64,000 nt of DNA from Clostridium sp. KNHs205 (GCF_000702945.1 NZ_JNLE01000005.1:434001-498000); one strand, 5' to 3'; positions 18,348 to 27,287 are shown, counted from the stretch's first letter. Notes: generated by a model from the letters alone, not told the origin. Program-made: numbers and translations.

Positions 18348-20042
18348 ATGGGAAAAAAAAGATACAGATCCAGTTATTCACTGGAGCATTATATAAAAGT
18401 ATTAATCAGTTTGTCCATTCCGATTATTGTTATTAACATTATGGTTAGCTTTTTCTCCATTATCACTACCAGGCAGCAAAATGTAACTCATATATCCAAT
18501 ACCATAACTTTATACCAGAATGAGACGGTTCGAAAAACCGTAGCCGTAGAGCACTTTGTCCGTTGGACAGCCATCCATGAGCCACTGGTAGAGACCCTGG
18601 AGACCAGTACCGATTTCGGTGAACGCATGGATGCCATCTCTACCTTTCGTACCAGAGTAAGTGACAATCAATATGCGACAGGCAGGGAATATCAGTATTT
18701 CCTGTATTTGAAGGAGCAGGACCTTTTCTTTAACAGTTCTGCCCTTAACCTCTCCTATTCTGATTATCTTATCTGCAAGAAAGAATTTCTCAAAAAAATC
18801 GAAAGCGGTGAGACCTTAAAAAACAGCAGCGACTGGAAGATATTAAAAATACGTAAGAATTATTACTTCTACTATATTATAACTTATAATAACCGTACTT
18901 TTATTTCACTGATTTCCGCCAGAGATATTCTGACCCCTCTTGAAGATGTAAAGCTTGGTGCCAATGGCTATATGCTTATGAAGGATGCAAACCATACCAT
19001 CCTCGCCAACACGGATTCCAAAAAGAAGCACAGCCCGGGAAATCCACTTTTTTTAAGCCGCTTATATTTTGGCAATGAAGAATCGAATCTGCCTTTTACT
19101 TTAAATATTTATGTTGATAACTGGTCCTATGAGCGGATTATTATTATACAGATTTTTGTCATTATCATGGCTTTTATTGTAGCTTTAACTTTGTTTGTAT
19201 TTCTGTTTTATATGCAGCAAAAGGTGATTAAGCCAATTCGGAATTTCTCCTTAAATCTCTCTAAGATCAATGAAGGTTCCAATCTGCTGGACTTGCAGGA
19301 TGGCAATATCATTGAGCTGGAGCAGGCCAGCATGCAGTTTAAGAATCTGATGCGGGAAATAACCAAATTAAAAATCACCTTATATGAAGAGGAGCTGGAG
19401 AAGAAACGCATTCAAATAGGTTTCTTACAGCAGCAGATAAAACCCCATTTCTATTTAAACTGCCTGACTACCATATACAGTATGGCTCAGACAAAGAATT
19501 ATAAAGAGATTGAGTCCATGGCACTTTTTACCTCCAAATATCTGCGCTACCTGTTCCAGACAAATAAGGATTTTATAAAGCTGGAATATGAACTTAATCA
19601 TGTTAATGATTATTTAAATATACAAAGCCTAAGGTACGGTTCTGCCTTTTCCTATCAATGTAATATAGAAGCCGGAGCAGATGAGGCTGTCATACCTCCT
19701 CTTATCCTTATGACCTTTATTGAGAACACCATTAAGCACTGCGTATCTCTTACCATCACCCTGAAGATTACATTAACGGTACAAAAATGCAGGAGATTGG
19801 AGAAAGACTGCCTGAAAATCCTTCTGAAAGACTCCGGTCCGGGGTTTAGCAATGAGGCACTCAATGTATTAAACAGCCGCCACTCCCTTGCCGGTGAAGA
19901 TGGTACCAGAATTGGAATCAGTAATACCAAAGAAAGACTCACCTTTTTATATGGTGAAGAGTATGAGTTGAAATTCTCCAATAATATAGATATGGGTGCA
20001 TGCATAGAGCTTTTACTGCCTTTTCATACAGAAAATAAATAG
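18348..20042 (+). CDS. YesM-like sensor histidine kinase
   Basis: A 564-residue membrane kinase. Two helices (about 16-40 and 264-289) enclose an extracellular sensor domain. A HAMP-like segment follows, then the His_kinase block FLQQQIKPHFYLNCL with phospho-acceptor His367, and a HATPase_c domain with IENTIKHCV (N box) and DSGPGFSN (G1) and GISNTKERL (G2). This is the YesM/LytS family, whose partner is the YesN-type regulator encoded 113 bp downstream. It is divergent from the CUT1 operon, which it probably controls in response to an oligosaccharide or its binding protein. Confidence 0.94.
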   Translation: MGKKRYRSSYSLEHYIKVLISLSIPIIVINIMVSFFSIITTRQQNVTHISNTITLYQNETVRKTVAVEHFVRWTAIHEPLVETLETSTDFGERMDAISTFRTRVSDNQYATGREYQYFLYLKEQDLFFNSSALNLSYSDYLICKKEFLKKIESGETLKNSSDWKILKIRKNYYFYYIITYNNRTFISLISARDILTPLEDVKLGANGYMLMKDANHTILANTDSKKKHSPGNPLFLSRLYFGNEESNLPFTLNIYVDNWSYERIIIIQIFVIIMAFIVALTLFVFLFYMQQKVIKPIRNFSLNLSKINEGSNLLDLQDGNIIELEQASMQFKNLMREITKLKITLYEEELEKKRIQIGFLQQQIKPHFYLNCLTTIYSMAQTKNYKEIESMALFTSKYLRYLFQTNKDFIKLEYELNHVNDYLNIQSLRYGSAFSYQCNIEAGADEAVIPPLILMTFIENTIKHCVSLTITLKITLTVQKCRRLEKDCLKILLKDSGPGFSNEALNVLNSRHSLAGEDGTRIGISNTKERLTFLYGEEYELKFSNNIDMGACIELLLPFHTENK

Positions 20043-20155
20043 AGGAGGATTATATAAGTTGAATGAAGTACTATACCGCTTCCGATATAAAAATGCCTGA
20101 TTTAAGGTATTTCTAATCCCGGAAAGACAGGATTCAACTATATAGAAAGAATTTT

Positions 20156-21781
20156 ATGAATATATTACTTGTTGACGACGACCGCTTTGTATTGGGGGCC
20201 CTGCTTCAAAATATGGATTGGAAGGCTTTGGGCCTTCATGAGGTCTACACTGCCTCTAATATAAGCCAGGCCAAAGAAGTAATCAGGGAAAACTCCGTAC
20301 AGATTCTGATTACAGATATCGACATGCCCCAGGGAACCGGTATTGATCTCCTCACCTGGGTACGGGAAGAAAATTATGATATTCAGACTATCTTTCTGAC
20401 CAACTATGCTGATTTTACTTTTGCACAAAAAGCAGTGGAACTGCAAAGTCTGGAATATTATTTAAAGCCCATTGAATTTGACAAGCTCGCCCTAATTGTT
20501 AAAAAAGCAGTAATAAAAGTAGAAGCAGGTTATCAGGCAAAAAAAGCAGCTAATATTACTACCATGTGGGAGGATATCAAGGTAAATATTTCAGAGCATT
20601 TCTGGAGTGCTTATCTAAAACGTGAAGCAGCTTATACGGAAGAGGAACTGAAAGCACGTCTGACTAAAAATCATTTACCCTATAAAATGACGGACAAATT
20701 TATTCTTATTCTCTTTGACCTGTTTACCATTAAATTAACCGCTAAAAATGAAATAACATTTTCTTATCCGGATGCTAAAAAGCTGAGGATGGGCTTTGAA
20801 AATTCTTTCCAGGAAACCTTTGAGAAAGTATTATCTCCTCACGACATTCTTTTAGAGTTAGATCCTGTCAATGGAAGTTTTCTTGCCATTATTAACTCCA
20901 CGGACAGTACAACGGAAGAATTGCTGCCCAGATTATCCGATTACTGTACAAGACTCATACGGCTGGTGAATAAAAAATATGATGCCTCCCTTAGCAGTTA
21001 TATAGGACTCCCTGCTTCCTTCCAGGAGTTTCACAGCGGACTGAAGCAATTACAAGCCATGAATGAAAATATCATAGCTTGTAAGGATAAGGTCTTTTTA
21101 TTGGGTGACTACATACCGGTGCAGGCCGAGTACTCCTTACCCAACCTGAAGCTTTTGGATGAATATCTGCAATTGGAAAAACGTGAATTATTTACTTCCT
21201 ACTGTAAAGAGTACCTGACCACGCTGGCTCAATCTGATAAATTGAACTACACAGTTTTAGCCAGTTTCCAGATTGATGTCATACAGCTTATCTATTCTTT
21301 CTTAAAAGAGAAAGGAATATTGGCTCATAAACTGATACAGGGCAAAACCAATGACACCTTGCTGGAGCTGTCTTCTAAATCCATTGAAAACATGTTACTC
21401 TACATTACCTATCTGGTAAATACTGCTCTGGATTATGCCGCCTTCTCAGCTTCTGAAAAGTCAGTAGCCTCTATTATCTGTGAGTTTATTGACATACATT
21501 TTGCAGAGGATATTAACCGTAACAGCCTGGCTGAAATTGTATACCTGGATCCGGACTACACTGCCAGACTCTTTAAAAAAGAAACTGGGACTTCCCTGGT
21601 TAATTACATTATAAAAAAACGTATTGAAACGGCAAAGGATCTGCTTATCAACACGGTACTGTCAGTTAATCTTATATCGGATAAAGTAGGGTATGGCAAT
21701 TATTCTTATTTTACAAAACTCTTTAAGAAAGAAACGGGCTTTACACCGGTAGATTTTCGCAGAATGAAGAGGCTAACTTAA
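20156..21781 (+). CDS. YesN-like response regulator, receiver plus AraC DNA-binding domain
   Basis: A 541-residue regulator. The receiver domain (1-120) has the acidic pocket Asp7-9 (LVDDD), phospho-acceptor Asp54 (ILITDIDMP) and the conserved Lys in YYLKP. A long middle region (130-430) of unknown fold follows, as in YesN. Two AraC-type helix-turn-helix units end the protein (about 435-541), including ISDKVGYGNYSYFTKLFKKETGFTPVDFR. It pairs with the YesM-like kinase. Expected target: the divergent control region at 18155-18292. Confidence 0.94.
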   Translation: MNILLVDDDRFVLGALLQNMDWKALGLHEVYTASNISQAKEVIRENSVQILITDIDMPQGTGIDLLTWVREENYDIQTIFLTNYADFTFAQKAVELQSLEYYLKPIEFDKLALIVKKAVIKVEAGYQAKKAANITTMWEDIKVNISEHFWSAYLKREAAYTEEELKARLTKNHLPYKMTDKFILILFDLFTIKLTAKNEITFSYPDAKKLRMGFENSFQETFEKVLSPHDILLELDPVNGSFLAIINSTDSTTEELLPRLSDYCTRLIRLVNKKYDASLSSYIGLPASFQEFHSGLKQLQAMNENIIACKDKVFLLGDYIPVQAEYSLPNLKLLDEYLQLEKRELFTSYCKEYLTTLAQSDKLNYTVLASFQIDVIQLIYSFLKEKGILAHKLIQGKTNDTLLELSSKSIENMLLYITYLVNTALDYAAFSASEKSVASIICEFIDIHFAEDINRNSLAEIVYLDPDYTARLFKKETGTSLVNYIIKKRIETAKDLLINTVLSVNLISDKVGYGNYSYFTKLFKKETGFTPVDFRRMKRLT

Positions 21782-21856
21782 TTCTCCTGTGTTATTACTT
21801 CAACTTATACTTAACCAGAAAACAGTTAAAGTAAAAACCAGATCTAATAGCATTTT

Positions 21857-21889
21857 CTGCAAGCTATGAGTACTGCTCATGGCTTGCAG
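21857..21889. terminator. 14-bp hairpin after the YesN gene
   Basis: CTGCAAGCTATGAG (21857-21870) pairs with CTCATGGCTTGCAG (21876-21889) around a five-base loop. It lies between convergent genes. There is no long T-run on either side, so termination is plausible but unproven. Confidence 0.45.
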
Positions 21890-21966
21890 CTTCAGTTCAC
21901 CTCTCTCCATAACGGCTTATATACCTAGATTTTATCCTTCAGGTAATTTACTCTTCTATAGAGATG

Positions 21967-22293
21967 TCATGCCCCTCCATGCTGTTTCATATGTTCAACT
22001 CCCCATAAATTCATGGAATCCAAAATTGGTTTTAATGAGTTGCCTAACTCTGTCAGGGAATATTCCACTTTTGGCGGAACTTCCGGGTAAACTTTTCTAT
22101 CTATAATTCCATCCTGCTCTAATTGCTTAAGCTGTTGGGTCAGCATCTTCTGGCTTATGCCATTGATTTCTTTGCTAAGCTCCGAGAACCTTTGGGTCCC
22201 GTCATTCATCAGATTTCTTATGATTAATACCTTCCATTTGTGACCGATTAGATTAACAGTGTGTTCAATGGGACAGGATTTATTACAGGGCAT
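21967..22293 (-). CDS. HxlR-family (DUF24) transcriptional regulator
   Basis: A 108-residue winged-helix regulator starting MPCNKSCPIEHTVNLIGHKWK; the WK-x-LIIRNL and RFSELSKEINGISQKMLTQQLKQLE blocks are the HxlR signature. The two N-terminal cysteines (MPCNKSCPI) match thiol-sensing members such as YodB, HypR and CatR, in which an N-terminal Cys senses quinones, diamide or aldehydes. It is divergent from a cupin-VOC pair. Twin operator-like repeats lie in between. Confidence 0.9.
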   Translation of the reverse strand: MPCNKSCPIEHTVNLIGHKWKVLIIRNLMNDGTQRFSELSKEINGISQKMLTQQLKQLEQDGIIDRKVYPEVPPKVEYSLTELGNSLKPILDSMNLWGVEHMKQHGGA

Positions 22294-22316
22294 ATGCAAA
22301 CCTCTTTCTATCAATA

Positions 22317-22410
22317 ATTATTACTTACCTTTCATAATCATTACTTACCATTTGGTCAGTAATCAACTAAAAAGTGCCTTCTTGTCAAAAGAAAACATTT
22401 ATACTATGAT
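22317..22410 (+). promoter_or_regulatory. Twin HxlR-type boxes and promoter of the cupin-VOC operon
   Basis: Two direct copies of AT-x-ATTACTTACC (22317-22329 and 22337-22349, period 20) lie next to the HxlR gene; TTACTTACC resembles known DUF24 operator halves. On the plus strand TTGTCA (22382-22387) and TATGAT (22405-22410) are 17 bp apart and should drive the cupin gene. Confidence 0.65.
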
Positions 22411-22505
22411 AATTTTACAGTAAATCATTAGTAAATACAAGCGCTTGTAATTTGAACCTGATGAATGCTGTCTATTTGAGAATACTTTAGTTAGGAGTAA
22501 TATAT

Positions 22506-22826
22506 ATGCAGAAAATTAATATAGAAGATATTTTAGAATTTGCAATGGATAAAAGTGCCAGAAAAGGAATCTTCAAAGAAGGTCAGCTGGATACCGGTCT
22601 CCTGCTTTATGCTCCCGGTCAGTCGACACCTGATCATAAACATACTGATATTGACGAAGTATTTTATGTAATCTCCGGAAGCGGTACAATAACCATAAAT
22701 AATGAACCTGTGTCAGTGAAAGAAAAGGATATTATTTATTCTCCTCATGACGAGCTTCATGGTTTTCAGAATACAACTTCCTCCAATTGGGTGGTCTTAC
22801 AGATTAAAATAGCTTTGCCGAATTAG
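22506..22826 (+). CDS. Small cupin-fold protein
   Basis: A 106-residue single-domain cupin. Motif 1 is TPDHKHTDIDEVFYVISGSG (metal-binding His pair and Glu) and motif 2 HDELHGFQN. It should be a beta-barrel with a metal site. GGAG lies 8 bp before ATG. The gene is followed 68 bp later by a VOC gene and is divergent from an HxlR regulator. Members in such settings often detoxify quinones or act as small-molecule dioxygenases or sensors; no specific reaction can be assigned. Confidence 0.85.
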   Translation: MQKINIEDILEFAMDKSARKGIFKEGQLDTGLLLYAPGQSTPDHKHTDIDEVFYVISGSGTITINNEPVSVKEKDIIYSPHDELHGFQNTTSSNWVVLQIKIALPN

Positions 22827-22894
22827 TTTTATATTAACTTTTTAATCTCTTCAATACAAATTATAGTTTAATCAAAGGAAAGGATGAAGGAATA

Positions 22895-23275
22895 ATGTTT
22901 ACACATATTGACCATGTTGCGATATCTGTAAAAGACAGAAAGAAATCCATTGAATTTTATGAAGAAAACTTTGGCTTCAAACAATACTTTGAACATGATG
23001 TACCGGGTGTTCCTGCACTTGAGAAAGTTGTCTATCTTAAGCTGGGTAGTACCGTATTAGAGCTTGAACATTGGACCAATAACAAAGTGAACGCAGGATG
23101 TCACTTCTGCTTAATCAGCGATGATTTTGATGGAGATTATAACAGACTTGTGGAGGCAGGTATACCCGTTATATCTGAACCTCATCTCCCCAGTCCCAGA
23201 GTCCCAGAGGAAAAAGGCTGGAAAAGGGTGCTATTTCAAGGGCCAGACGGTGAACATATCGAATTCAGAGGATAA
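22895..23275 (+). CDS. VOC-family protein (lactoylglutathione-lyase-like)
   Basis: A 126-residue glyoxalase-fold protein. FTHIDHVAISVKDRKKSIEFYEENFG opens the first module with the metal-binding His7. GCHFCLISDDFDGDYNRLVEAG starts the second with its His, and the C-terminal QGPDGEHIEFRG gives the last Glu ligand. The ligand positions are intact, so metal-dependent catalysis is plausible. It follows the cupin gene and overlaps the 3' end of a convergent AraC gene by 40 bp. Confidence 0.87.
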   Translation: MFTHIDHVAISVKDRKKSIEFYEENFGFKQYFEHDVPGVPALEKVVYLKLGSTVLELEHWTNNKVNAGCHFCLISDDFDGDYNRLVEAGIPVISEPHLPSPRVPEEKGWKRVLFQGPDGEHIEFRG

Positions 23276-23742
23276 CCTGATGGAGTAGCTGCAAAGATGG
23301 TAAATACCGGGATAATATCATGATTTCCAGTCTCAATTCTCAGTAACTTCTTAGATCCCATTTTAGATTTTCCTCCATAGATTTGAATTTGAAAGATAAT
23401 ACGGTCATATTCTTCATACATGCCGGTTTTTCTGGTAACGGAAGGGGGTATTCCATGAAAACTCTGATAAGCTCTTGTAAAAGCCTCCGGTGAATCATAA
23501 TTCAATGAAAGCGCCAAATCTATGATCTTTCTATCTGTATGAATTAGTTCGTGTGCTGCAATTGTCATACGTCTGTAACGTACATATTCTGAAAGTGTTA
23601 CACCTGTTGAGAGCTGAAATAGCTGTTGAAATTTTGAAAGCGAACAGCAGCAAATTTTTGCCGCTGCTTCATAATTAACCTCTTCTTTTAAATGTGTTTC
23701 AATATATCCGATTGCTTTGTTTAATTGATCTATCCATTCCAA
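23236..23742 (-). CDS. AraC-family regulator, C-terminally truncated
   Basis: The N-terminal AraC DNA-binding domain is complete: EWIDQLNKAIGYIETHLKEE, then AAKICCCSLSKFQQLFQLSTG and LALSLNYDSPEAFTRAYQSFHGIPPS. Family relatives with this layout have about 290 residues and a GyrI-like effector domain. Here the frame ends at 168 residues after only the start of that domain, and its last codons run into the convergent VOC gene. TTG at 23742 has AGAGG 8 bp upstream; an ATG at 23748 is too close to the site. It may be a decaying gene or a ligand-independent binder. Confidence 0.75.
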   Translation of the reverse strand: MEWIDQLNKAIGYIETHLKEEVNYEAAAKICCCSLSKFQQLFQLSTGVTLSEYVRYRRMTIAAHELIHTDRKIIDLALSLNYDSPEAFTRAYQSFHGIPPSVTRKTGMYEEYDRIIFQIQIYGGKSKMGSKKLLRIETGNHDIIPVFTIFAATPSGYPLNSICSPSGP

Positions 23743-23777
23743 TGTCATCACCTCTATGCTATTTTAACATAATTTAC

Positions 23778-23818
23778 AAAAAATACCTTGCAGATAACTT
23801 AAATTTCTGCAAGGTATT
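23778..23818 (-). terminator. Rho-independent terminator of the SEDS-like gene
   Basis: AATACCTTGCAGA (23782-23794) pairs perfectly with TCTGCAAGGTATT (23806-23818). On the minus strand it is followed by a T-run. It lies 54 bp past the SEDS-like stop. Confidence 0.85.
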
Positions 23819-23872
23819 TTATATTAATAATGTTTACAGGATTATGAATGGCTTATTAATATGATGAACCCT

Positions 23873-25270
23873 TCAGTCTGCTCTATATTTATTGAAATCT
23901 ATAGTAAGACATCTGTCTTCCCATTTGATAAGATTTCCTTTTGGGTTTTGGAGTCTGTAATCCGATACAATAAAATCACTGCGAAATACTGACAGCATAA
24001 TGCCAATCAGAAATAAATGAATACATAAGGCTGCATTACCATAAGAAATCAGCGGCAGTGTAATAGGTGATACTAACATAAAGCCTAAATTCCAAGCAAT
24101 GTAGTTACAAGTTTCAAAGGTTAGTGTTAACATTACTGCAAGGGAAACTAAAAATCCCAACAAACTTTTTTGTTTGAAGGTCAGCTGGAAACCTCTTATA
24201 AGAAAGACAGCAAACACAACAAATAGTACACAGAAAAATAGCCACCCCCAATTAATTATAAGATAAGTCAGCAGATAATCGGAATGAATCGATGGCAGCG
24301 GAAATGAGGAATGGCTGTATACTTCCGGAATTACCCCTTTTCCAACAAATCTGGCATTGTGAAGCAATTCTCTTATCATTACACCAAAGTATCCTTTTCC
24401 ATAAGCATCCATTCCAGGATTCATTACTATCTGTAAATGGTTGATAATAAAATAGCTGTATTGTAAAAAAACTACTACAACAGCTGCTATACTTGTTAAA
24501 ACTTCTATTATATAACCCACCTTTTTATTAACTGGATACCATCCTTTGTAAATAGCAGTACAGGTAAGTATTATAGCAGTAGCAAAGAAGAATGCTGCAT
24601 TTCCTATGGAAGAAGTTTTGTATGTAAGAAATGTTAATCCCAGTATTACAAGATTTAGAAGGAAAAGCCCGATATAACCATACTTTCTTGTTGCAAATAT
24701 AATTCCAGTTAACGTAAGTGGCAGTACAAGTGAAATGCAGGAAAGACTGAATGTGAATAAAGTCGAAATGAAAAAATACGGTCTCCCATTTATTTCAGGT
24801 GCTACCATCAGCATACCAACTGATATGGTTACAGTTGCAATCAAGAGTACTTTGGAATACCTTCCTAACAAGGTAAAGTCTCCGTAATAAGCCAGAAACA
24901 GAATACCGATACCAAGAACAGCCGCCACTATCTGCTTGGGAAGATTGACAGGATAAGCACTGTCATGCACTAAGAAGGTCTGAATCACTAAACCTATCAG
25001 AAGCATGGAAATTGTAAATATTATCATACTTATTTGAGACTTTGGCCTGTGTATACGATCAAGCTGCGTACCTACATCCACAGGATCCCCCATATCCAGA
25101 ATAGTCTTATATACCGCAGTCTCTTCTGAATCCCCCTGTCTCAGATAATTATCTATTTGATCCGTCATATGAGCTTCCAATTCTCTGGCTACTGGCTCAT
25201 GAACCCGCTTCCACCTGATCTGCTTACAGACTTCCTCTTTGAATTCTTTTATTTTGTCAATTGATTCCAA
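23873..25270 (-). CDS. SEDS (FtsW/RodA/SpoVE)-like membrane protein with N-terminal prefix domain
   Basis: A 465-residue protein. Residues 1-75 form a cytoplasmic helical domain like the prefix of PadR-associated permeases (EEVCKQIRWKRVHEPVARELEAHM). About ten membrane helices follow. Two SEDS features are visible: FVGKGVIPEVYSHSSFPLPS-IHSD around Asp331, at the place of the catalytic Asp of RodA/FtsW, and the late ITLPLISYG motif. The Ala-Glu-Glu that follows the Asp in true polymerases is replaced by LIIN. Its start overlaps the PadR gene by 14 bp. It may be a specialised glycan polymerase or a non-catalytic relative. Confidence 0.8.
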   Translation of the reverse strand: MESIDKIKEFKEEVCKQIRWKRVHEPVARELEAHMTDQIDNYLRQGDSEETAVYKTILDMGDPVDVGTQLDRIHRPKSQISMIIFTISMLLIGLVIQTFLVHDSAYPVNLPKQIVAAVLGIGILFLAYYGDFTLLGRYSKVLLIATVTISVGMLMVAPEINGRPYFFISTLFTFSLSCISLVLPLTLTGIIFATRKYGYIGLFLLNLVILGLTFLTYKTSSIGNAAFFFATAIILTCTAIYKGWYPVNKKVGYIIEVLTSIAAVVVVFLQYSYFIINHLQIVMNPGMDAYGKGYFGVMIRELLHNARFVGKGVIPEVYSHSSFPLPSIHSDYLLTYLIINWGWLFFCVLFVVFAVFLIRGFQLTFKQKSLLGFLVSLAVMLTLTFETCNYIAWNLGFMLVSPITLPLISYGNAALCIHLFLIGIMLSVFRSDFIVSDYRLQNPKGNLIKWEDRCLTIDFNKYRAD

Positions 25271-25604
25271 AGCTTATACCTCCGTTTAGTATATTATTTA
25301 CCGCATTGGTATATAAGTTCCATTCCTCTTTTTTTGCAGCAAGCTGCTTCTTCCCCTTTTTAGTTATATGATAGTATTTTCTAACCCTTAAGCTATCGGC
25401 ACTGTCATCATAGGCCTCCACCATTCCTTCACGCTCCAATCCATGCAATATGGGATATAGGGTACCTGCTTTCAACTCAAAGGTTTTATTGGATTGCTGA
25501 TGCAATTCTTCTATCATCTGATAACCATACATATCTTTCTTTTCCAAAAGTTTTAATATTAGCATGGTTGTACTTCCTGAGAGCAAACTTTTATCAATCG
25601 CCAT
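25257..25604 (-). CDS. PadR-family transcriptional regulator
   Basis: A 115-residue PadR-s type repressor: LILKLLEKKDMYGYQMIEEL, then LKAGTLYPILHGLEREGMVE and RKYYHITKKGKKQL. These are the winged-helix signature blocks of the subfamily that controls envelope-stress and drug pumps. ATG at 25604 follows AAGGAGG at 6 bp. It overlaps the SEDS-like gene by 14 bp, so the two are co-translated. A strong palindromic repeat upstream is the likely autoregulatory operator. Confidence 0.92.
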   Translation of the reverse strand: MAIDKSLLSGSTTMLILKLLEKKDMYGYQMIEELHQQSNKTFELKAGTLYPILHGLEREGMVEAYDDSADSLRVRKYYHITKKGKKQLAAKKEEWNLYTNAVNNILNGGISFGIN

Positions 25605-25616
25605 TATTGACCTCCT

Positions 25617-25662
25617 TATATATAGATTATCTATACATATAATATATAGATAATCTATATAT
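25617..25662. promoter_or_regulatory. Tandem near-palindromes, PadR operator candidate
   Basis: TATAGATTATCTATA (25621-25635) and TATAGATAATCTATA (25645-25659) are each almost perfect palindromes, mutual inverted copies, 24 bp centre to centre, just upstream of the PadR ribosome binding site. The spacing (a little over two helical turns) suits two PadR dimers. Confidence 0.7.
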
Positions 25663-25841
25663 GTCAAGTCATAATTTCCAATTTTATTCTTTCAATAATA
25701 AATCAATGTCCTTTATATGTAATAAACTATGTTAATCAGTTTATTCCTTTTTAAATATTTTCACCTAGATTTCTATCCTGGAATCGTCAAAATAATTATT
25801 TAATAGAGATTATTAATTAAATTAGTATGAAAAAATAGGCT

Positions 25842-25980
25842 AGCATAAAGATATGAGTTTAGCATAAAATATGGGCTTAACATGAAATATGAATATAGCA
25901 TGAAATATGAACTTAGCATGAAATATGGGCTTAGCATGAAATATAAACTTAGCATGAAATATGAGTTTAGCATAAAAATA
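25842..25980. repeat. 18-bp tandem repeat, about 7.5 copies
   Basis: Units of agcatgaaatatgRRYtt start at 25842 (19 bp), 25861, 25879, 25897, 25915, 25933, 25951 and 25969 (partial). On the plus strand they would read MKYELS repeated, but there is no ribosome binding site and no sensible continuation. The array lies between the PadR operator and the GGDEF gene's terminator. Confidence 0.85.
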
Positions 25981-26010
25981 AAAAAAGACGTAAGTTACTC
26001 ACCTACGTCT
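25981..26010 (-). terminator. Terminator of the GGDEF gene
   Basis: On the minus strand AGACGTA (complement of 26004-26010) pairs with TACGTCT (complement of 25986-25992), followed directly by a run of T. It lies 23 bp past the GGDEF stop. Confidence 0.85.
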
Positions 26011-26032
26011 AAATTCCATCTATTCTACTATT

Positions 26033-27043
26033 TTATCGCACATTTGTTGGTCCCTTGTGCTCTCTTTTCACTTCGTACATGGATTTATCAGCCTTTTCAA
26101 TTAAGACCTCAAGTTCTATGCCATCTTCACTAAAAAGAGCATATCCGATACTGGCTCTTAGATTTATATTCTGGCCTTCAAATTCGAAGGGTTTTGTAAT
26201 TTCACAATCAATTTGATGAATCATCTCTACAATATCATTTTTATCCGATACATTAGAAGCAATAATTCCAAATTCGTCTCCACCAAGCCTGGATACCAAG
26301 TCCATTTCCCGTAATGAAGTGTTGATTCGAGCAGCCGTTTCTCTGATAGCCGCATCACCAGCCCGATGTCCGAGCTTATCATTGATTTCTTTTAATCCAT
26401 CCATATCAAGAGTTATAATTCCAAAATTCTCGTGGTTGTTTGTTGCCTTTGTTAATTTCTGGCGTAAGCGGTCATAGAACAGGGCTCTATTTGATATTCC
26501 TGTCAGACTGTCATGTGTTGCCTTAAATAACAACTCACTTTCTTCATTTCTCATTGCACTAAACATCTCAGCAGCAATAAGTCCTGACATAAGCTCCAAT
26601 ATCTTAATATCTTCCTCCTTGAAATGCCCTGCTTTTGCTGAAAGCACCTTTATTATACCAACGACTTCACCTCTGCAGATTAGAGGCACTACAATCATTG
26701 AATTCAGACCAATCTGCCTGCATGCAATTTTATTAACCCTGTTATCCAACTCTATGTCGTTGCTAATTAAAGGAATTCTTGCCCTAATGCATTCTCCCGA
26801 AAGGCTATTATCTATTTTCAAACGCAAGCCCAGGAATTTCTCAGCCATTCCGGAGGCTGCGCTATAGACGAGTTCCTTATCCTCAATTAATTCTACGGAA
26901 GCACCGTCAGCATATGTAATCTGCTGTGTTCTCTGTGTTACTAAATCCATTATACACCCCAGATCCATTCCTTGCTGGGCTACTTCAGTCTGTACACTAA
27001 TAATTTCCAACAGTTTTTCATTATTTATACTGTTTAGGTTCAA
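26033..27043 (-). CDS. GAF-GGDEF diguanylate cyclase
   Basis: A 336-residue cytoplasmic protein. Residues 20-165 form a GAF sensor domain (SGECIRARIPLISNDIELDNR, VVPLICRGEVVGIIKVLS). Residues 172-330 are a GGDEF domain that makes cyclic di-GMP from two GTP. The active site GGDEF is intact (254-258), with HDSLTGISNRALFYDRL upstream, and the inhibitory I-site R245-E-M-D248 lies exactly five residues before it, so product inhibition is expected. No membrane segment. It is monocistronic, with its own terminator. Confidence 0.95.
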   Translation of the reverse strand: MNLNSINNEKLLEIISVQTEVAQQGMDLGCIMDLVTQRTQQITYADGASVELIEDKELVYSAASGMAEKFLGLRLKIDNSLSGECIRARIPLISNDIELDNRVNKIACRQIGLNSMIVVPLICRGEVVGIIKVLSAKAGHFKEEDIKILELMSGLIAAEMFSAMRNEESELLFKATHDSLTGISNRALFYDRLRQKLTKATNNHENFGIITLDMDGLKEINDKLGHRAGDAAIRETAARINTSLREMDLVSRLGGDEFGIIASNVSDKNDIVEMIHQIDCEITKPFEFEGQNINLRASIGYALFSEDGIELEVLIEKADKSMYEVKREHKGPTNVR

Positions 27044-27287
27044 AATTTTGCAACCGTCCTTTCTAAAATACTTCTTGCTGACAAATTTTAAACCCCTTAA
27101 ATTGATGTTAATTTCCCCGATATTGTACCTACCGATAGAGCATCTTTCATGATAGGTTTACTCCTTATTAAACATTAATTCGATGCTTGCTGTCAATACT
27201 TTTACACTTACTTGTATTATTTAACTTATTTACCAAGCTCTAGTTATTGTTACAAACACGAAAATAAATATTCTCTGTATTTAATAC

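Noticed and set aside
25882..26133. Plus-strand MKYxLS-repeat frame
   Set aside because: No ribosome binding site; the frame runs through the terminator and into the antisense of the GGDEF gene.
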